From assembly GCF_009674725.1 (NCBI RefSeq), contig NZ_WKKH01000011.1:1-64000 (forward strand): a stretch of DNA of 64,000 bases, given 5' to 3'. The stretch is from Pedobacter petrophilus (lineage in GTDB: Bacteria; Bacteroidota; Bacteroidia; Sphingobacteriales; Sphingobacteriaceae). Position numbers and translations under genes: made by a program. The notes under the pieces are model-generated. The model ran no database searches, was not told the DNA's origin, and worked only from the letters and a program-made list of their open reading frames with translations. How positions within the stretch are numbered: the first letter of the stretch is position 1; each line of letters opens with the position of its first letter. This document shows, in pieces, positions 37,539-45,926 of this stretch.

Positions 37539-38251
37539 TAAGATACAATGGTAATGTTTTCCGGGGAAATTATTTCCATTCCCTTAAACTTTAATAGCAC
37601 CTGGGCGGTAGTAATTACATCTTTTTGGCAGTAAGTCACAATTCGTTCCAGATTTTGCTCTTCATAATAAACCTGCCTCACCTGGCTACCATCGATATCA
37701 TCTTTTGGTGTTGGGATATTTAAGATTGCGGCCAGAAGATTCAAGGAAGTATAATGTTTATAATCTCCAAACTTCCACATTTCCATGGTATCTAAATGGT
37801 TCACTTCCCAGGGTTTTTTACCTGAAATGTCTAAAGGTGCAGGGATTTCCAAGCCATTTACCAATAGCCGCCTGCAGAGGTAGGGATAATCAAATTCCTT
37901 TCCGTTATGGGCACAGAACATCAATGTTGGAGCTTGCTTTTCGATCAGTGATGAAAATTGCTGCAGGATTTGCCTTTCGTCATCACCGGCAAAAGATTTA
38001 AGCCGCAAGGAATATGACTTATTCTGATAACTAAAAATCCCCAGGCTAATGCAGATGATTTTTCCAAACTCCGCTAATATTCCAGCCCGTTCATAAAATT
38101 CTTCCGGGCTTTGATCTGGCTTCCGCTGGTGACTGGTTTTATGTTCCCAGAGTTCCTGCATGTTTGGCGGAACTTCATTAAAAGATTGGTATTGCGGAAC
38201 GGTTTCGATATCAAGTACGATCACCTGACTTAAATCGAGTGTTTTTAGCAT
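37538..38251 (-). CDS. PolB-like 3'-5' exonuclease (DEDD superfamily)
   Basis: I chose the ATG at 38251 (237 residues) because family members begin just before VIVLDIETVPQ; the frame can also start at 38323. The Asp-Glu pair in DIETV is exonuclease motif I, FCAHNGKEFDYPYLCRRLL is motif II, and CQKDVITTAQVLLKF is motif III. This matches the predicted 3'-5' exonuclease related to DNA polymerase B. It probably trims or repairs nucleic acid. Its stop overlaps the ABC gene start by one base. It is divergent from the DUF1579 gene. Confidence 0.85.
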   Translation of the reverse strand: MLKTLDLSQVIVLDIETVPQYQSFNEVPPNMQELWEHKTSHQRKPDQSPEEFYERAGILAEFGKIICISLGIFSYQNKSYSLRLKSFAGDDERQILQQFSSLIEKQAPTLMFCAHNGKEFDYPYLCRRLLVNGLEIPAPLDISGKKPWEVNHLDTMEMWKFGDYKHYTSLNLLAAILNIPTPKDDIDGSQVRQVYYEEQNLERIVTYCQKDVITTAQVLLKFKGMEIISPENITIVS

Positions 38252-38351
38252 AGATTTTAATATTGAATAATCGAATCTTGACAGCAGGTCGGTTCTTCGC
38301 CCAATACAATTTACAATTATCATTTAATAAATCAGGAAATATTATTTAAAT

Positions 38352-38855
38352 TTGAGAATGGCACAGCACAAATTCGAGCAATCTTTAGCAGATGGTGCTC
38401 ATCATCAACTTCACAGTTTAGTTGGCAATTGGTCAGGAATCACAAAAACGTGGTTTGAGAAAGACGTTCTTGCAGACGAATCTCCTTCAAAAGCAGTCAT
38501 TTCATCTATTCTCGGCAATCGATTTATTTCCTTTGATTATCATGGGAGTCTGGATGGTAAGCCTTTTGAAGGAAAGATGATCATTGGTTTCGATATCCCT
38601 TATCAAAAATTTACTTCAAGCTGGGTTGATAGCTTCCACATGGGTACTCAGATTATGCTTTCGAGTGGAGAAGCAACCGCAAATGGGTTTTCTATTTTAG
38701 GATCTTATGGAAGTCCGGAATATGGCGATCAACCTTGGGGGTGGAGAACGACGTTAGCAATCATTAATGAAAATGAAATTGTACTAACCGCCTACAATAT
38801 ATCGCCTGAAGGGGAAGAAGCCAAAGCAACTGAAACGGTTTATGGGAGAAAGTAG
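38352..38855 (+). CDS. DUF1579 family protein
   Basis: 167 residues, a single beta-barrel-like domain with GAHHQLHSLVGNWSGITKTWFE at the start, the FISFDYHGSLDGKPFEGKMIIGFD middle and SWVDSFHMGTQIMLSSG. This fits DUF1579, soluble proteins of unknown role related to lipocalin-like folds. No signal peptide. It begins 28 bp from the divergent exonuclease gene's long-start alternative, so the promoters share the gap. Confidence 0.8.
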   Translation: MRMAQHKFEQSLADGAHHQLHSLVGNWSGITKTWFEKDVLADESPSKAVISSILGNRFISFDYHGSLDGKPFEGKMIIGFDIPYQKFTSSWVDSFHMGTQIMLSSGEATANGFSILGSYGSPEYGDQPWGWRTTLAIINENEIVLTAYNISPEGEEAKATETVYGRK

Positions 38856-38905
38856 GTATGAGTACTCCTTACAGGTTTTGGAAGCCTGCAAGGATTAATT
38901 ATTTC

Positions 38906-39802
38906 TTAAAATAAAGAAGGAGATGCCTGATTTGCCATTAACGGAATCTTTAAGTCAGTTCCAAGCGCTTTATTCAGTTTTTCGGTAAAGTAAGCAGAGA
39001 ACAATGGCGATGATAGCTCTACATTTTGATGAATAAAAAAGTAGAGATTTTCGAGGCCTTGCTTTTTCCATTCTGCGATTCTTTTTACCCAGTCATCTAA
39101 ACGTTTTTTATCAATTTCATCTACGTTTGCACCCACAAATCTTACAAAAGCTGTTGGTGTGGTTAAGCGCATGTGCAACATGTCTCTCCGGCCGGCAGTA
39201 TCTACAATGATGTTCGCGATGCCATTATCTTCAAATAGCGTAGCAAATTCGCTTGCTATTGCCGAGTTTGAGAACCATTCCTGGTTTCTTACTTCAACGC
39301 CTAGGGGAATTACTTTAGGAAATTCGTTGGCAACAATTTTTAATCTTTCGAAATCTTTTGGCTTAAAGTTATCATGCAACTGAAGAAAAGCCATACCCAA
39401 TTTATCTTCAAAATTACTGATGGCGTCGCAAAACTGCTCAACAGGTTCTTTTACATTAATGAGTCTCTTAAAATGACTTACCGTATTGGTCAGCTTCGGA
39501 AAAAACTTAAAATCTGCAGGTGTTTTTTCCGTCCAGGTGATGACTTGTTCGCTTGATGGCATGCCATAAAAGGTTGCATTAAGCTCTATAGAATTAAATT
39601 GGGTAGAATAGTAGGTTAATTCGTCCTTTGTCCCTTTGGGATAGAAGCCTTTTAAATCGGCTTTGTTCCACTTCGCGCAACCTACATAAGCTTTAAAATC
39701 TTGTTTGGATTTATTGGCTGCTAAAATCGCTGCCGTTTCAGGAGCATCAGCGGGGAGGGTGTAATCTATAATGGATGGGTCGTCTACTTTACCAAATTGC
39801 AT
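38906..39802 (-). CDS. DUF72 family protein
   Basis: A 298-residue TIM-barrel-like protein. The start KDFKAYVGCAKWNKADLKGFYPKG, the FNSIELNATFYGMPS motif and the FKFFPKLTNTVSHFKRL segment are the DUF72 (YecE) hallmarks. Function is unproven; a link to nucleic-acid or Fe-S metabolism has been suggested for relatives. It follows the DUF433-DUF5615 pair on the same strand with only a 2-bp gap, so readthrough is likely. Confidence 0.87.
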   Translation of the reverse strand: MQFGKVDDPSIIDYTLPADAPETAAILAANKSKQDFKAYVGCAKWNKADLKGFYPKGTKDELTYYSTQFNSIELNATFYGMPSSEQVITWTEKTPADFKFFPKLTNTVSHFKRLINVKEPVEQFCDAISNFEDKLGMAFLQLHDNFKPKDFERLKIVANEFPKVIPLGVEVRNQEWFSNSAIASEFATLFEDNGIANIIVDTAGRRDMLHMRLTTPTAFVRFVGANVDEIDKKRLDDWVKRIAEWKKQGLENLYFFIHQNVELSSPLFSAYFTEKLNKALGTDLKIPLMANQASPSLF

Positions 39803-39804
39803 AA

Positions 39805-40167
39805 TTATTTTTTTATGTCAAATATATCTAAATCTCCATAAATTAATTGTGAAATAGCTTCGTGAATTTTGGATTTTAGTCTTTCCCAAAATATCTTATT
39901 TGAGGAATTTCCAAACTCAATGGCTATTAATTTTGGAGGAGTTCCTTTCCACGCTATTAGCTCGCGGAAATCAATATCTTTTGAAATAATAATAATATGA
40001 TCTTTTTTTCGCGCAATGCTGTAAATAAGTTCATCAGGCGTGGCATTTAACTTTAAAGTATGGAAGGAAACGGATTTAATTTTGACTTCATCCATTAGCC
40101 ACTTCGCTATTATTGGTGATATGTTTTCATCTAACCAAAATTCCCAATCATTCAAATATGTAATCAT
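39805..40167 (-). CDS. DUF5615 PIN-like protein (putative toxin)
   Basis: About 120 residues from the ATG at 40167; a GTG at 40185 is an alternative. The FWLDENISPIIAKWL start and the HIIIISKDIDFRELIAW segment with its Asp residues are those of DUF5615, a PIN-like nuclease fold. It is the second gene of a DUF433-DUF5615 pair, overlapping the DUF433 end by 20 bp, the usual arrangement of a predicted type II toxin-antitoxin unit. Toxicity is inference from the family and position. Confidence 0.8.
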   Translation of the reverse strand: MITYLNDWEFWLDENISPIIAKWLMDEVKIKSVSFHTLKLNATPDELIYSIARKKDHIIIISKDIDFRELIAWKGTPPKLIAIEFGNSSNKIFWERLKSKIHEAISQLIYGDLDIFDIKK

Positions 40168-40384
40168 CCCTGAGTTGTTTAGCACTGAAGAGCAATGCTG
40201 CTGTTATATCTTCATTTTCGAGGATGGGATGCTCCTCCAAAATTTCTTCTTTCGTCATTCCAGATGACAATAATTCCAAGATATCAATTACGGTGAATCG
40301 ATTACCTCTAATTGTTGGTTTACCGCCCATTAGTCCAGGGATGATTGTAATTCTCTTTAATAAGTTACTTTCCTGTTCTTTCAT
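40148..40384 (-). CDS. DUF433 protein (putative antitoxin)
   Basis: 78 residues with the DUF433 signature: RITIIPGLMGGKPTIRGNRF followed by TVIDILELLSSGMTKEEIL and EEHPILENEDITAALLFSA. It is a short DNA-binding HTH domain, predicted to repress its own operon and neutralise the DUF5615 partner. Transcribed first, with overlap into the partner gene. Confidence 0.88.
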   Translation of the reverse strand: MKEQESNLLKRITIIPGLMGGKPTIRGNRFTVIDILELLSSGMTKEEILEEHPILENEDITAALLFSAKQLRDDYIFE

Positions 40385-40527
40385 AAATTAAATATACGAA
40401 AAAGCCAGGCAAATTATTTAACCATATTAGGAATATAATTAAATATAAGCTGGGGAGTATTCTGGTTTTAGTTACCGATGATTTAATTTTGCGCTAAATT
40501 CTAAAGCTTAATTCTGCTAGGAAGGCA

Positions 40528-40558
40528 TAAAAAAAGCGCCAGGGTATATACCTGGCGC
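40528..40558 (-). terminator. Terminator of the arginine decarboxylase gene
   Basis: GCGCCAGG (40536-40543) and CCTGGCGC (40551-40558) form an 8-bp GC stem; on the minus strand an uninterrupted T-run follows. Next to it, CTTTGCG-like bases (40560-40590) resemble the repeat family near 19 kb. Confidence 0.9.
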
Positions 40559-40595
40559 ACTTTGCGAAAAACTTGGTGTCCTTTGCGGTAAAAAA

Positions 40596-41984
40596 TTAGT
40601 ATCCCAGTATCTTCAGTACCTGCTTACTATTCTGCTCTTCTCCAAAAACTTCGAAATTGAAGCTTTCATCCCGGTTTCTGCGAATTAAAACATGTTTCGG
40701 GCTAGGCAACAGACAATGGTGAATACCGCCATAACCGCTCAAAACTTCCTGATAAGCTCCTGTATGAAAGAACCCGAGATACTGCACTTTACGCGTTTTC
40801 GGCATAAATACACTATTCATATGCGCTTCCTGGTTGTAATAATCCTGACCATCGCAGGTTATACCGCCTAAGTTAACACGCTCGTATTCAGCATCCCAAT
40901 TGTTGATTGGTAACAAGATGTATTTCTGGTTTAAAGCCCAAACGTCTGGTAAGTTTGTGATGAAAGATCCATCTAGCATTAACCAACGCTCACGGTCATT
41001 TTGTTGTTTACGGCCTAAAACTTTATAAAGAATACCCGAAGCCTCCGCTACTGTGTATTTACCAAATTCAGTAATAATATCTGGTTCCATTACGTCGTGA
41101 ATGGCGCAAATTTCTTTGATCCTTTTCACAATTTCGTTCACCATGTATTCGTAATCAAAATCGAAAACCAATGAGTCTTTAAATGGCATTCCACCACCAA
41201 TATCAAGGGTATCTAAATCGGGATTTATTTTTTTGAACTTGCAATAAAGCGTTACATATTTCTCTAACTCATTCCAGTAATATGGTGAATCGGTGATACC
41301 GGAGTTAATAAAAAAGTGTAATAATTTTACGCGGAAATTCGGATTGTGAACAATTTTATTGTTGTAAAAATCGATGATATCTTCCATCCGCACACCTAAA
41401 CGTGAAGTATAGAATTGTGAATCTGGCTGCTCTTCAGCTGCAATCCGGATTCCTAAATTGCAAGGCGTATCAATATCAACTTCATCATCAAAAAGGTTAA
41501 ATTCCTCTTTGTTATCCAAAACCGGAATGATGTTTTTATAGCCATCATGCAACATATCAATGATGTATTGCTTGTATTGGTAAGTTTTAAAGCCATTACA
41601 AATGATGGTGGTGTCCTTGGTTAAATGTCCTTTTTTCTCTAAGGCATCAACCATTGGCATATCGAATGCAGAAGAAGTTTCCAAGTGGATGTTATTCTTC
41701 AACGCTTCTTCTACGATATGGCGAAAGTGCGAGCTTTTTGTACAGTAGCAATATTTATAATCGCCACGATAATTGTTTTTTAAAATGGCAGTCTGGAAAA
41801 GAATCTTCGCCTGTTGAATCTTCTTACTCACCATTGGTAAGTACGTGAAACGTAGGGGAGTACCGTAGGTTTCGATCATTTCCATCAGGTTTAAATCCTG
41901 AAAATATAATTCATCATCTATAACATCAAAGCCTTCTTGTGGAAAGCCAACGCTTAGATCGAGAAATTCTGAATAACTCTGCAT
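40596..41984 (-). CDS. speA: Arginine decarboxylase (PLP fold III)
   Basis: A 462-residue PLP enzyme of the alanine-racemase-like decarboxylase fold. The PLP lysine is K83 in YCTKSSHFRHIVEEAL; the glycine-rich phosphate-binding GGGMPFKDS and the C-terminal GAYQEVLSGYGG are present. It converts arginine to agmatine, feeding polyamine synthesis; the short form without the long insertions of the E. coli enzyme is usual in this phylum. Diaminopimelate or ornithine decarboxylase activity cannot be excluded by sequence. Monocistronic by its own terminator. Confidence 0.88.
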   Translation of the reverse strand: MQSYSEFLDLSVGFPQEGFDVIDDELYFQDLNLMEMIETYGTPLRFTYLPMVSKKIQQAKILFQTAILKNNYRGDYKYCYCTKSSHFRHIVEEALKNNIHLETSSAFDMPMVDALEKKGHLTKDTTIICNGFKTYQYKQYIIDMLHDGYKNIIPVLDNKEEFNLFDDEVDIDTPCNLGIRIAAEEQPDSQFYTSRLGVRMEDIIDFYNNKIVHNPNFRVKLLHFFINSGITDSPYYWNELEKYVTLYCKFKKINPDLDTLDIGGGMPFKDSLVFDFDYEYMVNEIVKRIKEICAIHDVMEPDIITEFGKYTVAEASGILYKVLGRKQQNDRERWLMLDGSFITNLPDVWALNQKYILLPINNWDAEYERVNLGGITCDGQDYYNQEAHMNSVFMPKTRKVQYLGFFHTGAYQEVLSGYGGIHHCLLPSPKHVLIRRNRDESFNFEVFGEEQNSKQVLKILGY

Positions 41985-42347
41985 TTACTTATTAATATTT
42001 TTTGCAAAAATGTAATTTTAAATCGAGAATTAATCTTTATTGAAAATATTTTTACTGTAGAGAAACGGTTTGATTTCTGGTGGAATCCGTCAGGCTTATT
42101 TAAAACTGGATTATTGGTAATAATATAGCAGCAATGGTGCCGGATAAAAATAGGTTTAAAGCCACTGTAATAAAACTGGCAAGCCATTTCATGCACCTTT
42201 CCTAAAATAAAGGGGAGTAGCGATTGATGCAGACCTGTAAAAAAATCCGTCCCCGCTGGGTTAAGAATAATTATAATTTAATAATACCTGGATGTTATAG
42301 TAGGAGTAGGTCTAATCTCTTGCAGATGCTTCGTGAAAAATTGATTG
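41985..42347. other. Gap without recognisable gene
   Basis: Upstream of speA and downstream of the lipoprotein gene. It is AT-rich with no convincing ORF, RNA or consensus promoter. A short ORF (41954-42196, minus) has no coding character. Confidence 0.5.
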
Positions 42348-42710
42348 TTATTTAGATAACCGCATCAGCGTACCGTATTTCTTCTCTTTAATATCTGTTT
42401 CTGAAAGGATTTCAAATTTGAAGGTCTCCTGATCGGTCTTCACTGTGATGGTTTCCCCATTAATTTTGTAGGTTCCCCTATAATAGATATCGCCTGAGGG
42501 AACGACGTCTGCGGTTCCATCTGGACTAAGTTTCAATCCCCAGCCACCTAGAAACGGGTTATTTTGATCGGATTTGAAATCTACCTGTACGTAATTTTTG
42601 TCCTGGTCTACAATTAACTGGTCTTTTTTACAGGAGAAGAGGAATAATATCAGTGTAATTACGACTACCGGACCGATAAATGCTTTAGTTGAGGTTAAAT
42701 TAAATTTCAT
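42348..42710 (-). CDS. Hypothetical lipoprotein
   Basis: 120 residues. A hydrophobic signal (IGPVVVITLILFLFSC) ends in a lipobox, with Cys27 as the predicted lipidated residue, followed by KKDQ. The rest is a small beta-rich domain (GGWGLKLSPDGTADVVPSGD, then TYKINGETITVKTDQETFKFE) similar in style to META or lipocalin-like domains. I do not recognise a named family. Likely anchored in the inner leaflet of the outer membrane. Confidence 0.7.
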   Translation of the reverse strand: MKFNLTSTKAFIGPVVVITLILFLFSCKKDQLIVDQDKNYVQVDFKSDQNNPFLGGWGLKLSPDGTADVVPSGDIYYRGTYKINGETITVKTDQETFKFEILSETDIKEKKYGTLMRLSK

Positions 42711-42903
42711 CGTTTAAATTTTTTGCTTAAACGGTTTTTTCATTCTTAACGCTACACAGGCTTAGATATTAAATTTAATTGCTTATTAATCAGTGTTTAA
42801 TGAATTATTTTAGTTTTTTTAAAGTAATTTTAAACTCAGGTCGTCTACTTCTTTAGGTATTAATGAAAATTTTAAAAAATACTTATTTGTAATCATCCCA
42901 ATT

Positions 42904-43137
42904 ATGATCTCGATCTTTAAAACCAATATTCAATCAGGAGTTGAATTGAATAATATTTCACAGCATTTGAATACACTACTTTCAGGAGCTACCTGGAGTG
43001 TCGATCTTTCTGATTCGGATAAAATCCTGAGAATCGATTCAAGTCTTGATAAAATCAGTGACGCGGTTTCACTATTAACAAAGTTTGGATACGACTGTGA
43101 AAACCTGCAGAATTTTTACGCACCGCCTGTTTGGTAA
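42904..43137 (+). CDS. Small ferredoxin-fold (HMA-like) protein lacking the metal site
   Basis: 77 residues. The pattern beta-alpha-beta-beta-alpha-beta is suggested by ISIFKTNIQ, ELNNISQHLNTLL, WSVDLSD, KILRIDS and SDAVSLLTKFGYDCENL. Such short proteins in Bacteroidota resemble heavy-metal-associated domains but without the CxxC motif, as here. Function unknown. Standing alone with its own upstream gap. Confidence 0.6.
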   Translation: MISIFKTNIQSGVELNNISQHLNTLLSGATWSVDLSDSDKILRIDSSLDKISDAVSLLTKFGYDCENLQNFYAPPVW

Positions 43138-43705
43138 TGTCTTTCAATCTGAATCCATTTCGTGCAGCCTCTTTTTCGTTTTAAAACTTTGATACAGATA
43201 AAGCGGGCACGGTGATGCGTAATTAATATATGTCGCTGAATTTGTCATTTAGATTGAAGCACGGCGTAACGGGTAAATGTTTGGTAAATGTATTGGTATC
43301 GTTCAAAGATTTCTCCGCTTCGGTCGAAATGACGATGAAACGTTCGTAACTAAGACGTAGATAAACTATCCTTTTCTTCGATCCTTAATCAGGGTGACAA
43401 TCGTTTGGCCTTCTACTAGTGAATTCTTCCTTTGCGAAGCCAGTTTTTCATTGGCTGAAGCAATCTTTATCGCCTGCGTTATTATACCGGGGCACAAACC
43501 ATCTAACCAACTGGTAACTAAAGCAACGTTTCCTGCTGTTTAAATCTAAAATCTTTACGCCCTGAAATAGGTTATTAAATAAATTTAGCATGACGGAGCG
43601 GTGATAACTACGATTTAGTTATGATCTTTTAAATTCATAAATCTATCTTACACCATTACCCCAAACACGATAAGCCGCTATCAATTTGATTTGCAGGATA
43701 AAATG
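43138..43705. repeat. Intergenic region with dispersed-motif copy 2
   Basis: Gene-free by eye. The segment 43307-43334 (AGATTTCTCCGCTTCGGTCG then AAATGACG) is the reverse complement of the motif at 13968-13995, with 22 or more of 28 bases shared. Nearby short dyads such as GCCAGTTTTTCATTGGC (43440 region) add structure. No coding sequence is supported. Confidence 0.5.
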
Positions 43706-44824
43706 CTAATGATCTGGTGCGTATTTAGCTAGTTTAATGGTAAAAGTAGTTCCCACGCCTTCCTGGCTTTCGCAGGCAATTTCACCATTGTGCCAGCTTA
43801 CAATTTCTTTTACAATAAACAAACCCAGTCCCGTGGTAGATTCACCGTGTAAACCCGTTCTTTTGGCTATGGTATAGCGGTCGAAAATATAGGGGAGCAT
43901 TTGCCCCGGAATGCCGATGCCGTCGTCTTTAAAAACCATGATCACCTCATCATCGCGTTCTTCGAGGGAGATGGATATATTTCCGTCGGTGCGTGTAAAT
44001 TTAAGCGCATTGGTAAGCAGGTTATTCATCACCTGCATAAACTTGCCTTCATCCAGCGAAATCATCATTTGTTCAACCGAAGAAGTAAGGGTAAAAGTTC
44101 GCTCGTTTACCTCTTCAAAACGTTTACACTGTTCTATATATTCGCTAACTTTCTTCACCAGATCCAGCCTTTGCATCACCAGCGGTGCATCTACTGTTTC
44201 GAGGAATTCTTTAGCGGTCAGATCTTCAATCAGCTTGATTGTTTGTGCAATAATATCAGAAATGGCCTGTGTTTTCTGAAGGCTCTCCGGACTAAGGTCA
44301 TCTTTATTGAGCACGGAAATAATAGAATTCGCGATTCCGAGTGGTCCGCGGAGATCGTGGGAGATCATTTGCAGGATGGAATTCTTTTTATTGGCAAATT
44401 TTAGGGCCGTTTGCAGGTTTTCCACTTCAGCAGTGATCATGATCGCGTTCGCCAGCAAGAGCGAATCTTCCCCTTTCTGGTATAAAAAAGGTGTTAATCC
44501 AATCCAGGCCACTTCAGATGCTACTAAGATGCGAAACTTAACCGTTCCAATGATTTCTCCTTTTTGCAACCTTTGATAAGCCAGCAGTACAATGTCCAGA
44601 TCCTGTTCATGGATCAGCGGTTGAAAAGTAGCAAAATCCAAAGTTTGCGGGTTTCCAAGGAAGCGCAACAAGCGTTCATCGATCTCTATAATTTGCTTCG
44701 TTTTAAGATTTAACACCAGGTTGATGTTGCCGATTTCCGTAATACCCTGAGGTTGATCGCTGATTTTGTACATGTTTTTTTGAGCAGACGTTGATTGATT
44801 TGAAATTTCGCCAATTGCCGGCAT
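43706..44824 (-). CDS. Soluble PAS-domain sensor histidine kinase
   Basis: 372 residues, no membrane segment. An N-terminal PAS-like domain (about 25-135, LVLNLKTKQIIEIDERLLRF) is followed by HisKA with the phospho-accepting His in MISHDLRGPLGIAN and by HATPase_c with NNLLTNALKFTR (N box), DDGIGIP (G1), and TTGLGLFIVKE (G2). It would sense a cytoplasmic cue; no response regulator is encoded beside it, so its partner lies elsewhere. Confidence 0.9.
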   Translation of the reverse strand: MPAIGEISNQSTSAQKNMYKISDQPQGITEIGNINLVLNLKTKQIIEIDERLLRFLGNPQTLDFATFQPLIHEQDLDIVLLAYQRLQKGEIIGTVKFRILVASEVAWIGLTPFLYQKGEDSLLLANAIMITAEVENLQTALKFANKKNSILQMISHDLRGPLGIANSIISVLNKDDLSPESLQKTQAISDIIAQTIKLIEDLTAKEFLETVDAPLVMQRLDLVKKVSEYIEQCKRFEEVNERTFTLTSSVEQMMISLDEGKFMQVMNNLLTNALKFTRTDGNISISLEERDDEVIMVFKDDGIGIPGQMLPYIFDRYTIAKRTGLHGESTTGLGLFIVKEIVSWHNGEIACESQEGVGTTFTIKLAKYAPDH

Positions 44825-45153
44825 ATTTAACCTACTATCCCATATGCGGTGATGACCTCCTGAAGTAACGTATTTATCAATCAGAATGTTTCCGAGAATC
44901 GGAAGTTTCCCTGCATTTTCAATTGCCCGTAATCATTATTCATCAACGAGGTTAAATTCGCAGGCATTTGATGCGGTAGAAGTTTCTGGTTATTGGTTCA
45001 CATGGACAGCGCGAAAAAAAAGAAAAGGACAATCTTTTCGGGTATTTTAAACCCGCTAAATCCGCTGCTAAAAAAGAAAAGGTGCTGATGCTAATCAAAA
45101 AATGAATCTATTTGTTCAACTAACAGATAAACGTTCCTTTTACACCCGTTAAC
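44825..45153. other. Gap without supported gene
   Basis: Between two divergent genes. A Lys-rich stretch (about 45000-45100) is open in more than one frame but has no convincing start. No consensus promoter of good quality is seen. Confidence 0.4.
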
Positions 45154-45792
45154 ATGAAAGCATTAATAATCGGCGCTACAGGCTCAACAGGAAAACACCT
45201 GGTGCAGCAGCTCTTAACAGATTCTGAATATACGGCGGTGGTGGTTTTTGTCCGCAAGCCTACCGGGCTGAAAGATGCAAAACTCACTGAGCATGTGATT
45301 GACCTTTCCAATTTAGCGCAGCATAAACACCTGATTGCGGGCGATGTTGCCTTTTCTTGTTTGGGTACCACCTTAAAAGCTGCCGGATCGAAGGAAAACC
45401 AATGGAAAATAGATTTTGATATCCCCGCAGCATTTGCCAGGATAGCCAAAGCAAATGGGGTAAATGCTTTTGTGCTGGTCTCTTCTGCTGATGCGGCCGC
45501 CACGAGTAAGCTGTTTTATTCCAGAATGAAAGGACAATTGGAAGAATTGATCCACGCACTTCACTTTAAGCAATATGTAATCTTTAAACCTGGACTTTTG
45601 CTTCGTGAGGGTTCTGATCGGCTGGCCGAAAAAATAGGGGTAAGGGTAATTGGTTGGTTTAATGCGATCGGGCTTTTTAATAAATTTAAGCCATTACCTA
45701 CTCAACTGCTTGCTGAAAAACTCGCTAAAGCCCCTAAAATGTTGCCACCTGGCGTAACGACCATTAAACTTCAAAAAATAATGGAGTTGTGA
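45154..45792 (+). CDS. Atypical short-chain reductase-like NAD(P)-binding protein
   Basis: 212 residues of Rossmann fold. MKALIIGATGSTGKHLVQQL contains the GxTGxxG dinucleotide motif, followed by VVFVRKPTGLKDAKLTEHVID and FSCLGTTLKAAGSKENQWKIDFD. The overall layout resembles HTATIP2/CC3-type NAD(P)H-binding proteins. The Tyr-Lys active site of classical SDRs is not evident. The substrate is unknown; a two-hairpin region with terminator follows. Confidence 0.85.
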   Translation: MKALIIGATGSTGKHLVQQLLTDSEYTAVVVFVRKPTGLKDAKLTEHVIDLSNLAQHKHLIAGDVAFSCLGTTLKAAGSKENQWKIDFDIPAAFARIAKANGVNAFVLVSSADAAATSKLFYSRMKGQLEELIHALHFKQYVIFKPGLLLREGSDRLAEKIGVRVIGWFNAIGLFNKFKPLPTQLLAEKLAKAPKMLPPGVTTIKLQKIMEL

Positions 45793-45815
45793 TGGATTTA
45801 AGACTTCAAAAAGTA

Positions 45816-45891
45816 GGGCAAGCCATCCAGCTTGCCCAGGTCTTCATTAACTAAACTAAAACTTTAACGGCGTTTATTACGCCGGTTTTTT
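45816..45891 (+). terminator. Two hairpins, the second an intrinsic terminator
   Basis: GGGCAAGC/GCTTGCCC (45816-45837) is a perfect 8-bp hairpin without T-run; CGGCG/CGCCG (45868-45884) is followed by six T and is the likely terminator of the preceding gene. Confidence 0.75.
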
Positions 45892-45926
45892 ATGGGCTGA
45901 ACCTAAATGCGTTCAACAGCTGTTCA

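Noticed and set aside
44990..45110. Lys-rich short ORFs between the PAS kinase and the reductase-like gene
   Set aside because: Open in more than one frame because of A-rich DNA, no convincing start. A DNLFGYFKPAK segment looks like a gene relic at best.
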